DNA of 64,000 nucleotides from Cryobacterium roopkundense (GCF_014200405.1 NZ_JACHBQ010000001.1:1240001-1304000), one strand, 5' to 3'. Shown: positions 1 through 8,565, numbered from the stretch's first letter. The notes: generated by a model from the sequence alone, not told the origin. Translations and numbers: made by a program.

Positions 1-567
1 TCGGTCGAGATTGACGCCAGGCAGTTCGCCGCCGAGCCTGTGCTCACGGGCGAGTGCCTCGAGCTGGACTATTGGGGTCGAACTACGTCGATGCAGGTGG
101 TCGAGGGCCCCTGGGCCCGAGAATTCTCCCGCCTGCTGGGACGGAGGGTGGTCCTCACGCGCAGCGTCGTTGCGGGAGGCGTGGTATTTGGTGATTCCGT
201 CGCACTATCCACGACGAGTTCATTGGAGCGTCTCGCCCGCGAGGCAGGAATCGCCGTCGATACGCGTCGGTTCCGGGGCTCGTTCACGATCGACACGGGC
301 GAGGCCGAGGCGCATATCGAGGACTCTTGGGCCGGCCGCGAACTGGAGCTCGGGGGAGCGCTTGTGCTCGTCAAAGGTGGCATCCCGCGGTGTGCGGTTA
401 TCGACCTCGATCCCGACACAGGCGCCCGCGGAACCACCCTGCTGAAGACCCTCGCCGGGTATCGACTGCGCGGTCAGGACATCATGTTCGGCGTCTACGC
501 CGAGGTCATCCGCCCCGGCGTCGTCTCCGTCGGCGACACCGCGGTTCTACACGCAGTCAGTGCGTGA
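1..567 (+). CDS. MOSC domain protein, C-terminal part (5' end outside window)
   Basis: The reading frame is open from base 1, so the start lies upstream and only the last 188 residues are visible. The conserved MOSC pattern is present: an RRFR segment followed by a TIDTG strand, an ED-x-W-x-G turn, a strand rich in Leu/Val/Gly and then PRC, whose Cys is the conserved position of the family. MOSC proteins (molybdenum cofactor sulfurase C-terminal fold) handle sulfur or bind Moco; many bacterial members are N-hydroxylated-compound reductases or have no assigned substrate. The next gene starts 69 bases downstream with its own promoter, so it is probably not co-transcribed by design. Confidence 0.8.
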   Translation, partial: SVEIDARQFAAEPVLTGECLELDYWGRTTSMQVVEGPWAREFSRLLGRRVVLTRSVVAGGVVFGDSVALSTTSSLERLAREAGIAVDTRRFRGSFTIDTGEAEAHIEDSWAGRELELGGALVLVKGGIPRCAVIDLDPDTGARGTTLLKTLAGYRLRGQDIMFGVYAEVIRPGVVSVGDTAVLHAVSA

Positions 568-623
568 AGTGCGGTGCAGCGGATCACGTTGTGACTGCGA
601 AATTCGGCGCAAGTCGGTACTGG

Positions 624-629
624 TAGATT
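624..629 (+). promoter_or_regulatory. -10 hexamer of leaderless mazG-like gene
   Basis: TAGATT lies 6 nt upstream of the ATG at 636, so transcription should begin at or next to the start codon. No Shine-Dalgarno sequence is visible. A -35 is not clear (TTCGGC at 603-608 is a poor match). Confidence 0.6.
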
Positions 630-635
630 GACCGC

Positions 636-956
636 ATGGGCGAAATTTCAGTGCGCGACGAGCTCGCGGCGTTCGTCGCCGAGAGGGACTGGGCACAATT
701 TCATAGCCCAGAGAACCTAGCCAAAAGCATCGCCGTCGAAGCCGGCGAGTTGCTTGAGTGCTTCCAATGGGGTGCCGAAGCGAGCACGGAGCGTGTCCGC
801 GAAGAACTGGCCGATGTTTTGACTTATTGCATGTTGCTGGCTGACCGGATGGGCGTGGATCCGAATCAAATAGTTCTCGACAAGCTTGCTCTCACTCGAG
901 AGAAGTATCCGGTCGATAAGTCGCGGGGGCGCAGCGAAAAGTATGACGTCCTTTGA
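636..956 (+). CDS. MazG-like nucleotide pyrophosphohydrolase
   Basis: 106 residues, the size of single-domain MazG-like/dCTP pyrophosphatase proteins, which hydrolyse (d)NTPs to NMP plus PPi on an all-alpha Mg-binding fold. The metal-binding signature ExxE...ExxD is visible as E35, E38, E57 and D60, with the usual ELLE-x-FQW and EELADV context. The start is set by a TAGATT hexamer 6 nt upstream. The last 14 bases overlap the start of the helicase gene at 943, so the two are translationally coupled and should act together. G+C appears lower than in the neighbours. The pairing with a GIY-YIG helicase points to nucleic-acid or nucleotide-pool defence rather than housekeeping (inference). Confidence 0.85.
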   Translation: MGEISVRDELAAFVAERDWAQFHSPENLAKSIAVEAGELLECFQWGAEASTERVREELADVLTYCMLLADRMGVDPNQIVLDKLALTREKYPVDKSRGRSEKYDVL

Positions 957-2775
957 GATAGAACGGCTCGATTTCACGAAGGCTGCCGTCAAGGTTTGGG
1001 CGCCCCTCGATCGTCGCAACACGAACTGGCCCGTTGTCTACGTCCTGGACGATGCCAAGATTGCCCGGGGGCCCGCTCTCAGCGATGTCTATGTGGGCGA
1101 GTCACGGAACGCGGCCGCTCGAATGCTGCAACACTTCGAATCACCCGAGAAGACGCGCCTGAGCACGATGCGGGTCATCGTGGACTCCACTTTCAACAAG
1201 TCCGTGTGCCTCGACTTGGAGTCGTACCTGATCCGCATGCTCGCTGGCGACGGCTCCTACCGTGTGCTGAACCGGAACGATGGCATGACGGATGCGGACT
1301 ACTACGAACGGGACGTCTACCGCGAAACCTTTAGGGACGTCTTCGACGAACTCCAGCGTGACGGAGTCTTCACTCGCACGATTCCGGAAATCGAGAACAG
1401 CGACCTCTTCAAGCTCTCGCCCTTCAAAGCGCTCTCACTCGACCAGGCAATCGCTGTTGAGGAGATCCTCGATGGACTCTTTCAGGACTTAGTAGCCGGT
1501 GGCCGGAGCACCACGGTCGTACAGGGTGACCCGGGCACGGGCAAGACCGTTGTCGCTATCTACCTACTGAAACTTCTTGTCGACATCGCGACAACTGCGA
1601 CGGCTGAAGACCTGGATAGTGATTCCCTGTTCTCGGAGTTCTTTGTTGAGGGCTATCGAGAATTGCTGACAGGTGTGCGAATTGGTCTTGTCGTGCCGCA
1701 GCAGTCGCTGCGCGAGTCAATCAAGAAAGTCTTCCGCAAGACGCCCGGCCTCCACCAAAATATGGTGATGACGGCGTTCGAGGTGGGATTGGCCGTCGAC
1801 AGCTTTGACCTGCTCATCGTTGACGAATCCCACCGCCTCAACCAACGCGCCAATCAGTCGTCCGCTGCGCAGAACAAGAACTTCCGCCTCATCACCGAGA
1901 AGCTCTTCGGTCGCGACGACAAGACGAAGACCCAACTCGACTGGATCACGGCACAGAGCGCGCACCAGATACTCCTGCTGGATGAAGCCCAGAGCGTGCG
2001 GCCGTCCGATCTGCCTCCCGAAGTGCTCATGGAACTCGTGCACACGGCGAAGAACGAGAGACGACACCATCCGCTGACGTCACAGATGCGCGTGCAGGCG
2101 GCATCCGACTACGTCGGTTATGTCAGGCGCATTCTCGGAACAGCCGGGGGCAACGGCATGACGCAAGCGGTGCCCGCTGAGACGTTCGACGGCTATGACT
2201 TCCGGATGTTCGACAGCGTGAAAGAGATGCGACACGCGATCTGCCGCAGGGACGCCGAAGTGGGGCTGTCGCGCGTCGTCGCGGGCTTCGCCTGGCCGTG
2301 GAAGTCAAAGACTGACAAAACGGCCTATGACATTGAAATCGGGGGGTGCCAGCTGCGTTGGAACAACACGCAGACCGACTGGATTGCATCTCCTACGTCG
2401 CTCGGGGAAGTCGGTTCGATTCACACGGTGCAGGGATACGACCTTAATTACGCAGGGGTCATCATCGGGCCGGACCTCCGTTTCGACACACTGAAGGGGA
2501 GCGTCGTCGTCGATCGGGGGTCCTACTTCGACAAGAAGGGTAAGGAGAACAACACTGTTCTCGGAAAGAAGTACACCGACGACGACCTGCTTCGATTCGT
2601 GCGCAACATCTACGCCGTTTTGTTGACTCGGGGCATCCGTGGAACGTACGTCTACGTTTGCGATCCGGCCCTTCGAGAGCACCTGCGGGGGCTCATTCCG
2701 GCCAACGTGATGTCGACAGCCGCCCGTGAGGACAGCCCCGTCCTCGGCAGGGAAGTCGGGCTGCCCGGGGTGTAG
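943..2775 (+). CDS. GIY-YIG nuclease fused to DUF2075/Schlafen-3-type helicase domain
   Basis: About 610 residues from the ATG at 943, which overlaps the upstream mazG-like stop. Residues about 31-112 look like a GIY-YIG nuclease: VVYVL, then VYVGES (49-54), R60, E93 in LESYLIRM and an Asn after it. A P-loop follows (GDPGTGKT, 195-202), then a Walker B-like LLIVDESH (about 290-297) and a second LLLDEAQ motif, typical of the DUF2075 group related to the Schlafen group-3 helicase domain. The C-terminal third carries the SIHTVQGYDL and VLLTRG motifs of SF1-like helicases. It presumably cuts and unwinds DNA or RNA; the target is unknown. An ORF extension to 886 lies inside the mazG-like gene and is not needed. 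A line of sequence near 1561 is about 50% G+C, against roughly 65% around it, consistent with acquisition. Confidence 0.85.
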   Translation: MTSFEIERLDFTKAAVKVWAPLDRRNTNWPVVYVLDDAKIARGPALSDVYVGESRNAAARMLQHFESPEKTRLSTMRVIVDSTFNKSVCLDLESYLIRMLAGDGSYRVLNRNDGMTDADYYERDVYRETFRDVFDELQRDGVFTRTIPEIENSDLFKLSPFKALSLDQAIAVEEILDGLFQDLVAGGRSTTVVQGDPGTGKTVVAIYLLKLLVDIATTATAEDLDSDSLFSEFFVEGYRELLTGVRIGLVVPQQSLRESIKKVFRKTPGLHQNMVMTAFEVGLAVDSFDLLIVDESHRLNQRANQSSAAQNKNFRLITEKLFGRDDKTKTQLDWITAQSAHQILLLDEAQSVRPSDLPPEVLMELVHTAKNERRHHPLTSQMRVQAASDYVGYVRRILGTAGGNGMTQAVPAETFDGYDFRMFDSVKEMRHAICRRDAEVGLSRVVAGFAWPWKSKTDKTAYDIEIGGCQLRWNNTQTDWIASPTSLGEVGSIHTVQGYDLNYAGVIIGPDLRFDTLKGSVVVDRGSYFDKKGKENNTVLGKKYTDDDLLRFVRNIYAVLLTRGIRGTYVYVCDPALREHLRGLIPANVMSTAAREDSPVLGREVGLPGV

Positions 2776-2922
2776 GCGTGGCTCGCCGAGAAAACCCTGA
2801 GGCGGTCCGCTGAGACAGCGCCCAGCACGAACACGCCTGGATGATGGGTCGGTTACGTCATGCTCGTGAAGTTCGCCGTTTGTTCACCCCGCCGCTCTCG
2901 CGGCGTTGCTACCCTGAGTGGC

Positions 2923-3669
2923 ATGACAGCCATCTCCAGCCCTGAACAGGAAACGCCGTCAGTTCGGTTCCGTCGGGTTTCGGCCGGCTGGTCGCTCGCC
3001 GCAGCGGGGCTGTTTGTCGGTTCCGCAGTACTGCAGCTCCTGGCATCGCTCCAGCGGTGGGTCGGACTGAGTGGCTCGGGAACGCTCAGTGATGTCTCGA
3101 TCGAAGACCATCGATTCGACTACTTCTATCCGGCGGATCCGTGGGAGAACGTCGGCACGGCGGCCCAGCTCTTCGGCGCGGGATTGCTGTTGCTGGCACT
3201 CGGTATTCTGGTCATGACCCGCGCCGCAGCGCCGCGCGACGGGCACCTTGAGCGGATGCTTGCCCTGCTCGTTGCGAGTTCGTTCGGGATCCACGGCGCG
3301 CATGCCCTCGTCTCGGGGGCCATCGGGGCGCCAACTCCCCTGCAGTACCTCCCTGTGCAGATGCTGCTGAGTCTGATCGGGTTCGTCGGATTGGTCGCTG
3401 TGGGTGCGCGTCTTCTGCGTGTCTCCAGGGCCGCATCCGTTGCGTGCGTACTGTTGGTCGCCGTCACCTTGCCGGGCTACATCGTCGCCACCTTTCAGAT
3501 CGCGCCTGTCATCGCCGGCTACCAGTCGTACGATACGACCCCGTGGACGGAGACGATCCTCGCGGCGTCGACGGCCGCCGCGGGTGTCGCCCTGGCCATT
3601 GCGGCAGGGCGGGCTGGTTCTTCGCATCGGCGTGCGGCGCGCGGTTCGGCGTCGGGCCCGCCCCAATAA
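2923..3669 (+). CDS. Putative integral membrane protein
   Basis: 248 residues with about six hydrophobic helices, a short polar N-terminus and a basic C-terminal tail (HRRAARG). The ATG at 2923 is preceded by TACCCT (2910-2915) with a 7-nt gap, so the gene is probably leaderless; the upstream ATG at 2860 would put the promoter inside the gene. The loop after the first helix pair contains an aromatic Asp-rich segment (RFDYFYPADPWEN). I do not recognise the family; it resembles uncharacterised actinobacterial multi-pass proteins. The gene stands alone and is followed by a palindromic repeat. Confidence 0.6.
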   Translation: MTAISSPEQETPSVRFRRVSAGWSLAAAGLFVGSAVLQLLASLQRWVGLSGSGTLSDVSIEDHRFDYFYPADPWENVGTAAQLFGAGLLLLALGILVMTRAAAPRDGHLERMLALLVASSFGIHGAHALVSGAIGAPTPLQYLPVQMLLSLIGFVGLVAVGARLLRVSRAASVACVLLVAVTLPGYIVATFQIAPVIAGYQSYDTTPWTETILAASTAAAGVALAIAAGRAGSSHRRAARGSASGPPQ

Positions 3670-3716
3670 TTGGGTCGCCCTGTAGAGGTGGCATCCTCTC
3701 ACGCCCCGGGGCTCGC

Positions 3717-3784
3717 GGCACTCGTTTAGCGAGGCAGCACTCGTCTGGACGAGTGCCAGCTGACCAGACGAGTGCCACGACGGC
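3717..3784. repeat. 68-bp double palindrome, copy A
   Basis: Contains four arms of the type GGCACTCGT/ACGAGTGCC. The inner pair (GCACTCGT 3737-3744, ACGAGTGC 3749-3756) forms a tight hairpin, and the outer pair (3717-3725 with the arm near 3768-3776) can fold around it. A second copy of exactly the same length lies at 21093-21160. It sits between two same-strand genes and may act as a terminator or be a REP/MITE-like element. Confidence 0.7.
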
Positions 3785-3860
3785 GCAAGAGGCGGGTGTC
3801 ACCCCATCGGGGCCGCCCGAAACCGGGCAGGGGCAGTGTGCTCGCCCATAGAGTGTGGGC

Positions 3861-5996
3861 ATGAACAACGACGACGTTCACGAATCTTCCGACGAACTGC
3901 TCAGCCTGGCGACCGAACTCGGCGTCGACACGTGGTTTTGGGGCGACGGCGGCACCAAGGTTGCGGTGAGCCGCAGCACCCTTCTGGCCGTTCTGCGCGC
4001 CCTCGGTGTGGCGGCCCAAACTGCCGACGAGGTGGGCGCCTCCCGCCGGGAACTGCAGCTCGCGCCATGGCGGCGGCTGCTCCCTCCGGTGGTCGTGCTG
4101 CGGGAGGGGCACGACTTCAGGCTGCCTGTGCATACGCGGCAGGGGGCATCCGTCGTGGTCACACTGTCGAGCGAAGAGGGTGCCCGCCAGGAACTGCTCC
4201 AGATCGACGAGTGGTGGCACACCGAGACCGTCGACGGTGAGACCGTGAACCGCCGGATCTTCGGTATCCCGGCCGATCTCCCACTCGGCTGGCACACGCT
4301 GCACGCCGAATGCGAGGGGCACACCGCATCCGCCTCGCTCGTGGTCACGCCTCGGCGGCTGGAGAACCCGCCCGCGCTCGCCGGGCACAGGATCTGGGGG
4401 CTGATGGCTCAACTGTATTCGGTGCGGTCTCGGCGGTCCTGGGGGATGGGGGACCTCGCCGATCTTGCCGAGCTGGCGACGATCTCAGCCTCGCAGTATG
4501 GGGCCGGCTTCCTGCTTGTCAACCCGCTGCATGCCGGCGAGCCGGTCCCGCCGGTAGAACCGTCGCCGTATATGCCGAGCAGTCGGCGCTTCTTCCACCC
4601 CAGCTACCTGAGGGTGGAACACGTTCCGGAATATGCCGACCTCCCGGCCCATGCCCGCACCCACGTCGACGCACTCGCCGCACAGTTGCATGCCGCCAAC
4701 GACGACCCCGAGCGCATCGCCCGTGACGCCTGCTACGCCGCCAAACTCGAGGCCCTCACACTTATTCACGACGTGCCGCGAACCGCGGCGCGCGAGCAGC
4801 GGTTCGCTGCGTTCCGAGCGCGGCAGGGAGAGGCGCTGGAGCACTTCGCCCTGTGGTGCGCCCTGGCCGAAAAGTTCGCACCGGACGCCCCGGAATGGGC
4901 CGTCGAACCGACGGGCCCGCGCAGCGCCTTCGCCCTGGGCCACAGGGTCGCGCTCGCCGCCCGCATCGACTTCCACTGCTGGCTGCAGTGGCTCTGCGAC
5001 GAACAGCTCGAGGTGGCCCAGCGGGCCGCGATCGTGGCGGGCATGGCTCTCGGCATCGTGCACGACCTGCCCGTGGGAGTGCAGGGCCGGGGAGCGGATG
5101 CCTGGACCCTCCGAGACGTGCTCGCCGCCGGTGTCACAGTGGGCGCGCCGCCCGATGTGTTCAACCAGCTCGGCCAGAACTGGTCGCAGCCGCCGTGGCA
5201 CCCGGGCCAGCTTGAAGAGACCGGCTACGCGGCCTACCGCGACATGCTGCGCAGCGTGCTTCGCCACGCCGGCGGCATCCGGGTCGATCACGTGCTGGGA
5301 CTCTTCAGGCTGTGGTGGATTCCCGTAGGTGCCGACGCGCGCGAGGGCACCTACGTGCACTACGACCACGAGGCGCTCATCGGTATTCTGGCGCTTGAGG
5401 CTCAGCGCGCCGGAGCCGTCGTGATCGGGGAAGACCTCGGCATCTTCGAACCGTGGGTGCGGGACTACCTGACGGAGCGCGGCATCTTCGGCACGTCCAT
5501 CCTGTGGTTCGAAGGCTCCGACGGCGTGCCGCTGCCGCCAGAACAGTACCGGCGGCACTGCCTCACGAGCGTGAACACGCACGACCTGCCGCCCACCGCG
5601 GGGTACCTCGCCGGCGACCACGTAACCCTGCGCGAGTCGCTCGGCCTCCTCACGCGCCCGGTCGACGAGGAGCGGGCAGCGGATGCCGCCGAGCAGGAGG
5701 CCGTGCTGGGGCTGCTGCGCGAGAGGGGGCTGCTGGCAGCTGCCGGCGCATCCGTTCAGGAGACCGTGGAAGCCCTGTACGCGTTCACTGCGCTCACACC
5801 CTCGACGCTCGTGGGCGTGGCCCTCGTGGACGCCGTCGGCGAGCGCCGCACCCAGAACCAGCCCGGCACGATAGACGAGTACGCGAACTGGCGTGTTCCA
5901 CTTGCCGGACCCGACGGACGTCCGGTGCTGCTCGACGACCTGGCCGCCAACGCGCGGTTCGCCTCCCTCGTGAGAGTAGTACGCGGCATCCGCTGA
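3861..5996 (+). CDS. malQ: 4-alpha-glucanotransferase (amylomaltase)
   Basis: 711 residues, GH77 family. It transfers alpha-1,4-glucan segments between maltodextrins in cytosolic glycogen/maltose metabolism. The three catalytic acids are visible: D476 in GIRVDHVLG (nucleophile), E524 in VIGEDLG (acid/base) and D575 in NTHDLPPT (transition-state stabiliser). The N-terminal ~160 residues form the extra domain seen in actinobacterial MalQ. The start is the ATG at 3861, with TAGAGT at 3849-3854 and a 6-nt gap (leaderless). The GTG two codons upstream would sit on the expected transcription start and is less likely. It stands alone between a repeat and a zinc-finger gene. Confidence 0.95.
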   Translation: MNNDDVHESSDELLSLATELGVDTWFWGDGGTKVAVSRSTLLAVLRALGVAAQTADEVGASRRELQLAPWRRLLPPVVVLREGHDFRLPVHTRQGASVVVTLSSEEGARQELLQIDEWWHTETVDGETVNRRIFGIPADLPLGWHTLHAECEGHTASASLVVTPRRLENPPALAGHRIWGLMAQLYSVRSRRSWGMGDLADLAELATISASQYGAGFLLVNPLHAGEPVPPVEPSPYMPSSRRFFHPSYLRVEHVPEYADLPAHARTHVDALAAQLHAANDDPERIARDACYAAKLEALTLIHDVPRTAAREQRFAAFRARQGEALEHFALWCALAEKFAPDAPEWAVEPTGPRSAFALGHRVALAARIDFHCWLQWLCDEQLEVAQRAAIVAGMALGIVHDLPVGVQGRGADAWTLRDVLAAGVTVGAPPDVFNQLGQNWSQPPWHPGQLEETGYAAYRDMLRSVLRHAGGIRVDHVLGLFRLWWIPVGADAREGTYVHYDHEALIGILALEAQRAGAVVIGEDLGIFEPWVRDYLTERGIFGTSILWFEGSDGVPLPPEQYRRHCLTSVNTHDLPPTAGYLAGDHVTLRESLGLLTRPVDEERAADAAEQEAVLGLLRERGLLAAAGASVQETVEALYAFTALTPSTLVGVALVDAVGERRTQNQPGTIDEYANWRVPLAGPDGRPVLLDDLAANARFASLVRVVRGIR

Positions 5997-6172
5997 CGCC
6001 CGCGGTAGGGCTGCCGCAGCGCCTCCGGGGCGGGATTCGCGCCCGCCGTGCCTCGGACGGTTAGGCTGAAATCTCGCGGTCACGATTGCTCGACACCCGC
6101 GACCGAGTGTGAACCAGCGGCCGCCGGCGTGACGGCATCCCCGTCCCGAGATCATCAGACAGGCAAGGCGCT

Positions 6173-6664
6173 ATGCTCCAGCTCACCGACCAAGACATTC
6201 GGGCGTCCCTCGTGAACGTTTCCCTGCGGGAGCGAAAGGGCCTGACCCTTCCGGCAAACTTCGCCGACCTCTGGTGGGAAAAGCTGGACTACCTGGGTTG
6301 GCGAGACCCCAAGATCCCGGGTATCGGTTACGTGATCGTCGAGCTGGAGAGCGGCCCGGTCGGCATCCTGCTGAGCCAGGCGAAGGGGCGAATGCAGACG
6401 CGTCCCCAGTGCTCGTGGTGCACCGACGTGCAGCTGCCTAACGAGGTAGTCTTCCTCAGCGCCAAACGCGCCGGGCCGGCAGGGCGCAACGGTGACACCA
6501 TCGCGACACTCGCCTGTGCCAATTTCGAATGCTCGGCCAACGTTCGCAAACTCCCCTCCATGGCCTACATCGGCTTCGATGTCGAGGCCGCCCGTGTGCG
6601 CCGCATCGACGCCCTGGGGGAGCACGTTCGCAACTTCGTGAAAGACGTGCGCGACGGCAGCTGA
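6173..6664 (+). CDS. FBP domain protein (EF-G-binding, treble-clef zinc finger)
   Basis: 163 residues matching the FBP/FusB-like C-terminal treble-clef family. The zinc ligands are CSWC in the middle and a second Cys set (ANFECSANVRKL). In firmicutes this fold binds elongation factor G and rescues stalled post-translocation ribosomes; in actinobacteria the role is inferred. An AGGCAAGG stretch just upstream can serve as ribosome-binding site, and a TAGGCT -10 at 6062-6067 would give a leader of about 100 nt, long for this genome. Confidence 0.75.
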   Translation: MLQLTDQDIRASLVNVSLRERKGLTLPANFADLWWEKLDYLGWRDPKIPGIGYVIVELESGPVGILLSQAKGRMQTRPQCSWCTDVQLPNEVVFLSAKRAGPAGRNGDTIATLACANFECSANVRKLPSMAYIGFDVEAARVRRIDALGEHVRNFVKDVRDGS

Positions 6665-6718
6665 AACGCCGTCGCCGTTGTCTGTGACCGGTCCCGCCCA
6701 AGGATCCCGGAAGCCGGA

Positions 6719-6724
6719 TACCCT
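6719..6724 (+). promoter_or_regulatory. -10 hexamer driving a leaderless micro-ORF
   Basis: TACCCT followed by exactly 6 nt and then the ATG at 6731. See the micro-ORF entry. Confidence 0.55.
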
Positions 6725-6730
6725 GTCACA

Positions 6731-6790
6731 ATGACGCACGATCATCCCGCGCTGCTTCGCTGTGGGGACGGAGAGGTGGGCGACGCATGA
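6731..6790 (+). CDS. Leaderless 19-codon upstream micro-ORF
   Basis: Encodes MTHDHPALLRCGDGEVGDA. It starts 6 nt after TACCCT, and its TGA (6788-6790) overlaps the ATG of the next gene (6787) as ATGA. The next gene also has a GGAGAGG sequence inside this ORF. The peptide resembles nothing known to me; the likely role is to bring ribosomes to the downstream start. The same design occurs at 40223 and 59612. Confidence 0.5.
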   Translation: MTHDHPALLRCGDGEVGDA

Positions 6791-6987
6791 CGACAGACGG
6801 CCGAGCGAGGGGGATCGTGCGCGAGGGACCGTGGGGCTTCGTCTTTCTATTGGCCTACATCGGAGCGGCCATCTACTTCGTGTCGGTGTCGGATGGATCC
6901 TTTTGGGGCGTCATTCTCGGGTTGCTCCAGGCGATCGTCTGGCCCGTCTACGTCGTGTACAACGTGCTGCTGTCGATGGGCGCCTGA
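6787..6987 (+). CDS. Small two-helix membrane protein
   Basis: 66 residues: a short basic N-terminus (TTDGRARGIVREG), then two hydrophobic segments (about 17-33 and 41-60) separated by a SDGSF turn, giving a hairpin in the membrane with both ends probably cytoplasmic. Similar small proteins without known function are common in Microbacteriaceae. Its ATG overlaps the stop of the leaderless micro-ORF, so its translation is probably coupled to that ORF. The next gene has its own promoter at 7004-7009. Confidence 0.65.
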   Translation: MTTDGRARGIVREGPWGFVFLLAYIGAAIYFVSVSDGSFWGVILGLLQAIVWPVYVVYNVLLSMGA

Positions 6988-7015
6988 CCCCGGCACAGCG
7001 ACGTACGATCAAGGG

Positions 7016-7933
7016 ATGCCTCCGCGTTCACCCCTCCCGCAACGACACGGGCTCGACGCTGCGTGGGTGTGCACTCCGGAGCGCTCTCCGCACGAGCCCT
7101 GGGCGACCATGGGGGACTGGCTTCAGGAGCGGATGTCGCACGTCGTCGACGTGACAGGTTTCCTGGCCCGGGAGCGTTTTGTTTCTGAGGCGGGAGAACC
7201 GGTTCTCCCGTGTGACCCCTACCGGCCGAACACCTTCGTATGGTTTCATCGCGATCTGGCCGAGGAAACTGTGGTGCCGGGACTCCTTCACGTGGTTTAC
7301 CGTGATGAACGCATCGTGGTGATCGACAAGCCGGCCTTTCTCTCGACGATTCCACGTGGCCGGCATGTGGTGCAGAGCGTGGTTGTTCGCCTGCGCGCCC
7401 AGCTCGAGCTTCCCGAACTCTCGCCGCTGCATCGCCTGGACCGCGTAACGTCGGGGTTAGTAGTTCTGGCGACCGAAAGACGCTGGCGTGGGGCGTACCA
7501 GTCGATGTTTCAACGCCGGGACGTTGGCAAGACCTACCACGCTCTGGCTCCGCTGCTACCCGGCCTCGAGCTGCCCGTGACCGTTCGTAACCATCTGGCC
7601 ACGCGTCGCGGGCAGTGGCAGGCCGAAGTCGTGCCCGAGGCGCCGGCCAACGCGGAGTCGCTGATTGAACTCGAGTTGATGCTGGGCGAGATGGCACTCT
7701 ACAGGTTGACGCCGCGCACCGGTCGCACTCATCAACTTCGCATGCACATGCTGGGCCTCGGGATTCCTATCAACGGTGACCCGCTCTACCCCGTCGTGCA
7801 ACCCGTCGCGATCGATGATTTCTCCCGCCCGCTCCAGCTCTTGGCGAGCCAACTGCGGTTCACAGACCCCATCGACGGTGGAGAGCGGCAATTCGACAGC
7901 GCACGCACGCTCCCGATCCATAGCGAGTACTAG
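7016..7933 (+). CDS. RluA-family RNA pseudouridine synthase
   Basis: 305 residues. It isomerises uridine to pseudouridine in rRNA or tRNA. The catalytic Asp is D142 in the signature LHRLDRVTSG, followed by the GKTYHALA strand and the RTGRTHQLRMH motif that completes the active site. The ATG at 7016 has TACGAT (7004-7009) with a 6-nt gap, so it is leaderless; the longer frame from 6893 runs through the previous gene and lacks conserved residues. There is no N-terminal S4 domain, which places it nearer the TruC/RluA groups than RluC/D. The target site cannot be told from sequence. Confidence 0.9.
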   Translation: MPPRSPLPQRHGLDAAWVCTPERSPHEPWATMGDWLQERMSHVVDVTGFLARERFVSEAGEPVLPCDPYRPNTFVWFHRDLAEETVVPGLLHVVYRDERIVVIDKPAFLSTIPRGRHVVQSVVVRLRAQLELPELSPLHRLDRVTSGLVVLATERRWRGAYQSMFQRRDVGKTYHALAPLLPGLELPVTVRNHLATRRGQWQAEVVPEAPANAESLIELELMLGEMALYRLTPRTGRTHQLRMHMLGLGIPINGDPLYPVVQPVAIDDFSRPLQLLASQLRFTDPIDGGERQFDSARTLPIHSEY

Positions 7934-7941
7934 GCCATCAG

Positions 7942-8565
7942 TCAGTGGATCACGGCGAGCATCACCGCGACTGCTATGAACAGGCTTCCGAACGTGCGGT
8001 TGAGGACCTTCTGCCCGCGTGCCGTGTTCGTGAAACGCTGGAAGGACTTCGCGGCTGCTGCGAAGAACAGCCACATCACCACGATGTCGATCAGGACCAC
8101 CGTGATCGTGAGCACCACATACTGGGGGATCAGGGGCTCGTCGGGACGGATGAACTGCGGCATGAACGCGAGGAAGAACACGAGAGCCTTGGGGTTGAGC
8201 ATGTTGACCCAGAGGCCCCGACGGAACATCGACCAGGCGGGCTCGCGGGTGAGTGGCACCGCCAGATCCCGGTCAGGGTCTGGCCTGTGCAGGAAGAGCC
8301 GGATGCCCAGAAATACCAAGTAAGCCGCTCCGGCGTACCTGATGATGTTGAAGAGTACGGGCGACCCGGCCACGAGCACCCCGACGCCGAGGGCCACAAC
8401 GATCACGTGCACGATGAGGGCCACCTGCTGGCCGAAGATTCCCCAGATGGAGCGGCGAAACCCTGAATTCAGCGAGTTGTTCATGGTGTTGATGGCCCCC
8501 GCGCCCGGGGTAAAGCTGATCAGGACGCCGGCACCCACGAGGGCCAGCCAGAGAGAAAGTTGCAC
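7942..8565 (-). CDS. LysE/RhtB-family amino-acid exporter
   Basis: 207 residues with six hydrophobic helices and the family hallmark near the N-terminus (LISFTPGAGAINTM), then GIFGQQ and NMLNPKALVFF in the central loop. The family exports amino acids or small amphipathic compounds with proton exchange. The GTG start at 8565 follows TACGCT (complement of 8571-8576) after 5 nt, a slightly short leaderless arrangement. It converges with the pseudouridine synthase gene, leaving only 8 bases between the stops. Confidence 0.9.
   Translation of the reverse strand: MQLSLWLALVGAGVLISFTPGAGAINTMNNSLNSGFRRSIWGIFGQQVALIVHVIVVALGVGVLVAGSPVLFNIIRYAGAAYLVFLGIRLFLHRPDPDRDLAVPLTREPAWSMFRRGLWVNMLNPKALVFFLAFMPQFIRPDEPLIPQYVVLTITVVLIDIVVMWLFFAAAAKSFQRFTNTARGQKVLNRTFGSLFIAVAVMLAVIH

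Noticed and set aside
4485..6155. 556-codon open frame opposite malQ
   Set aside because: Shadow of a gene with strong family signatures; Arg/Gly/Val/His-rich translation and no start signal.
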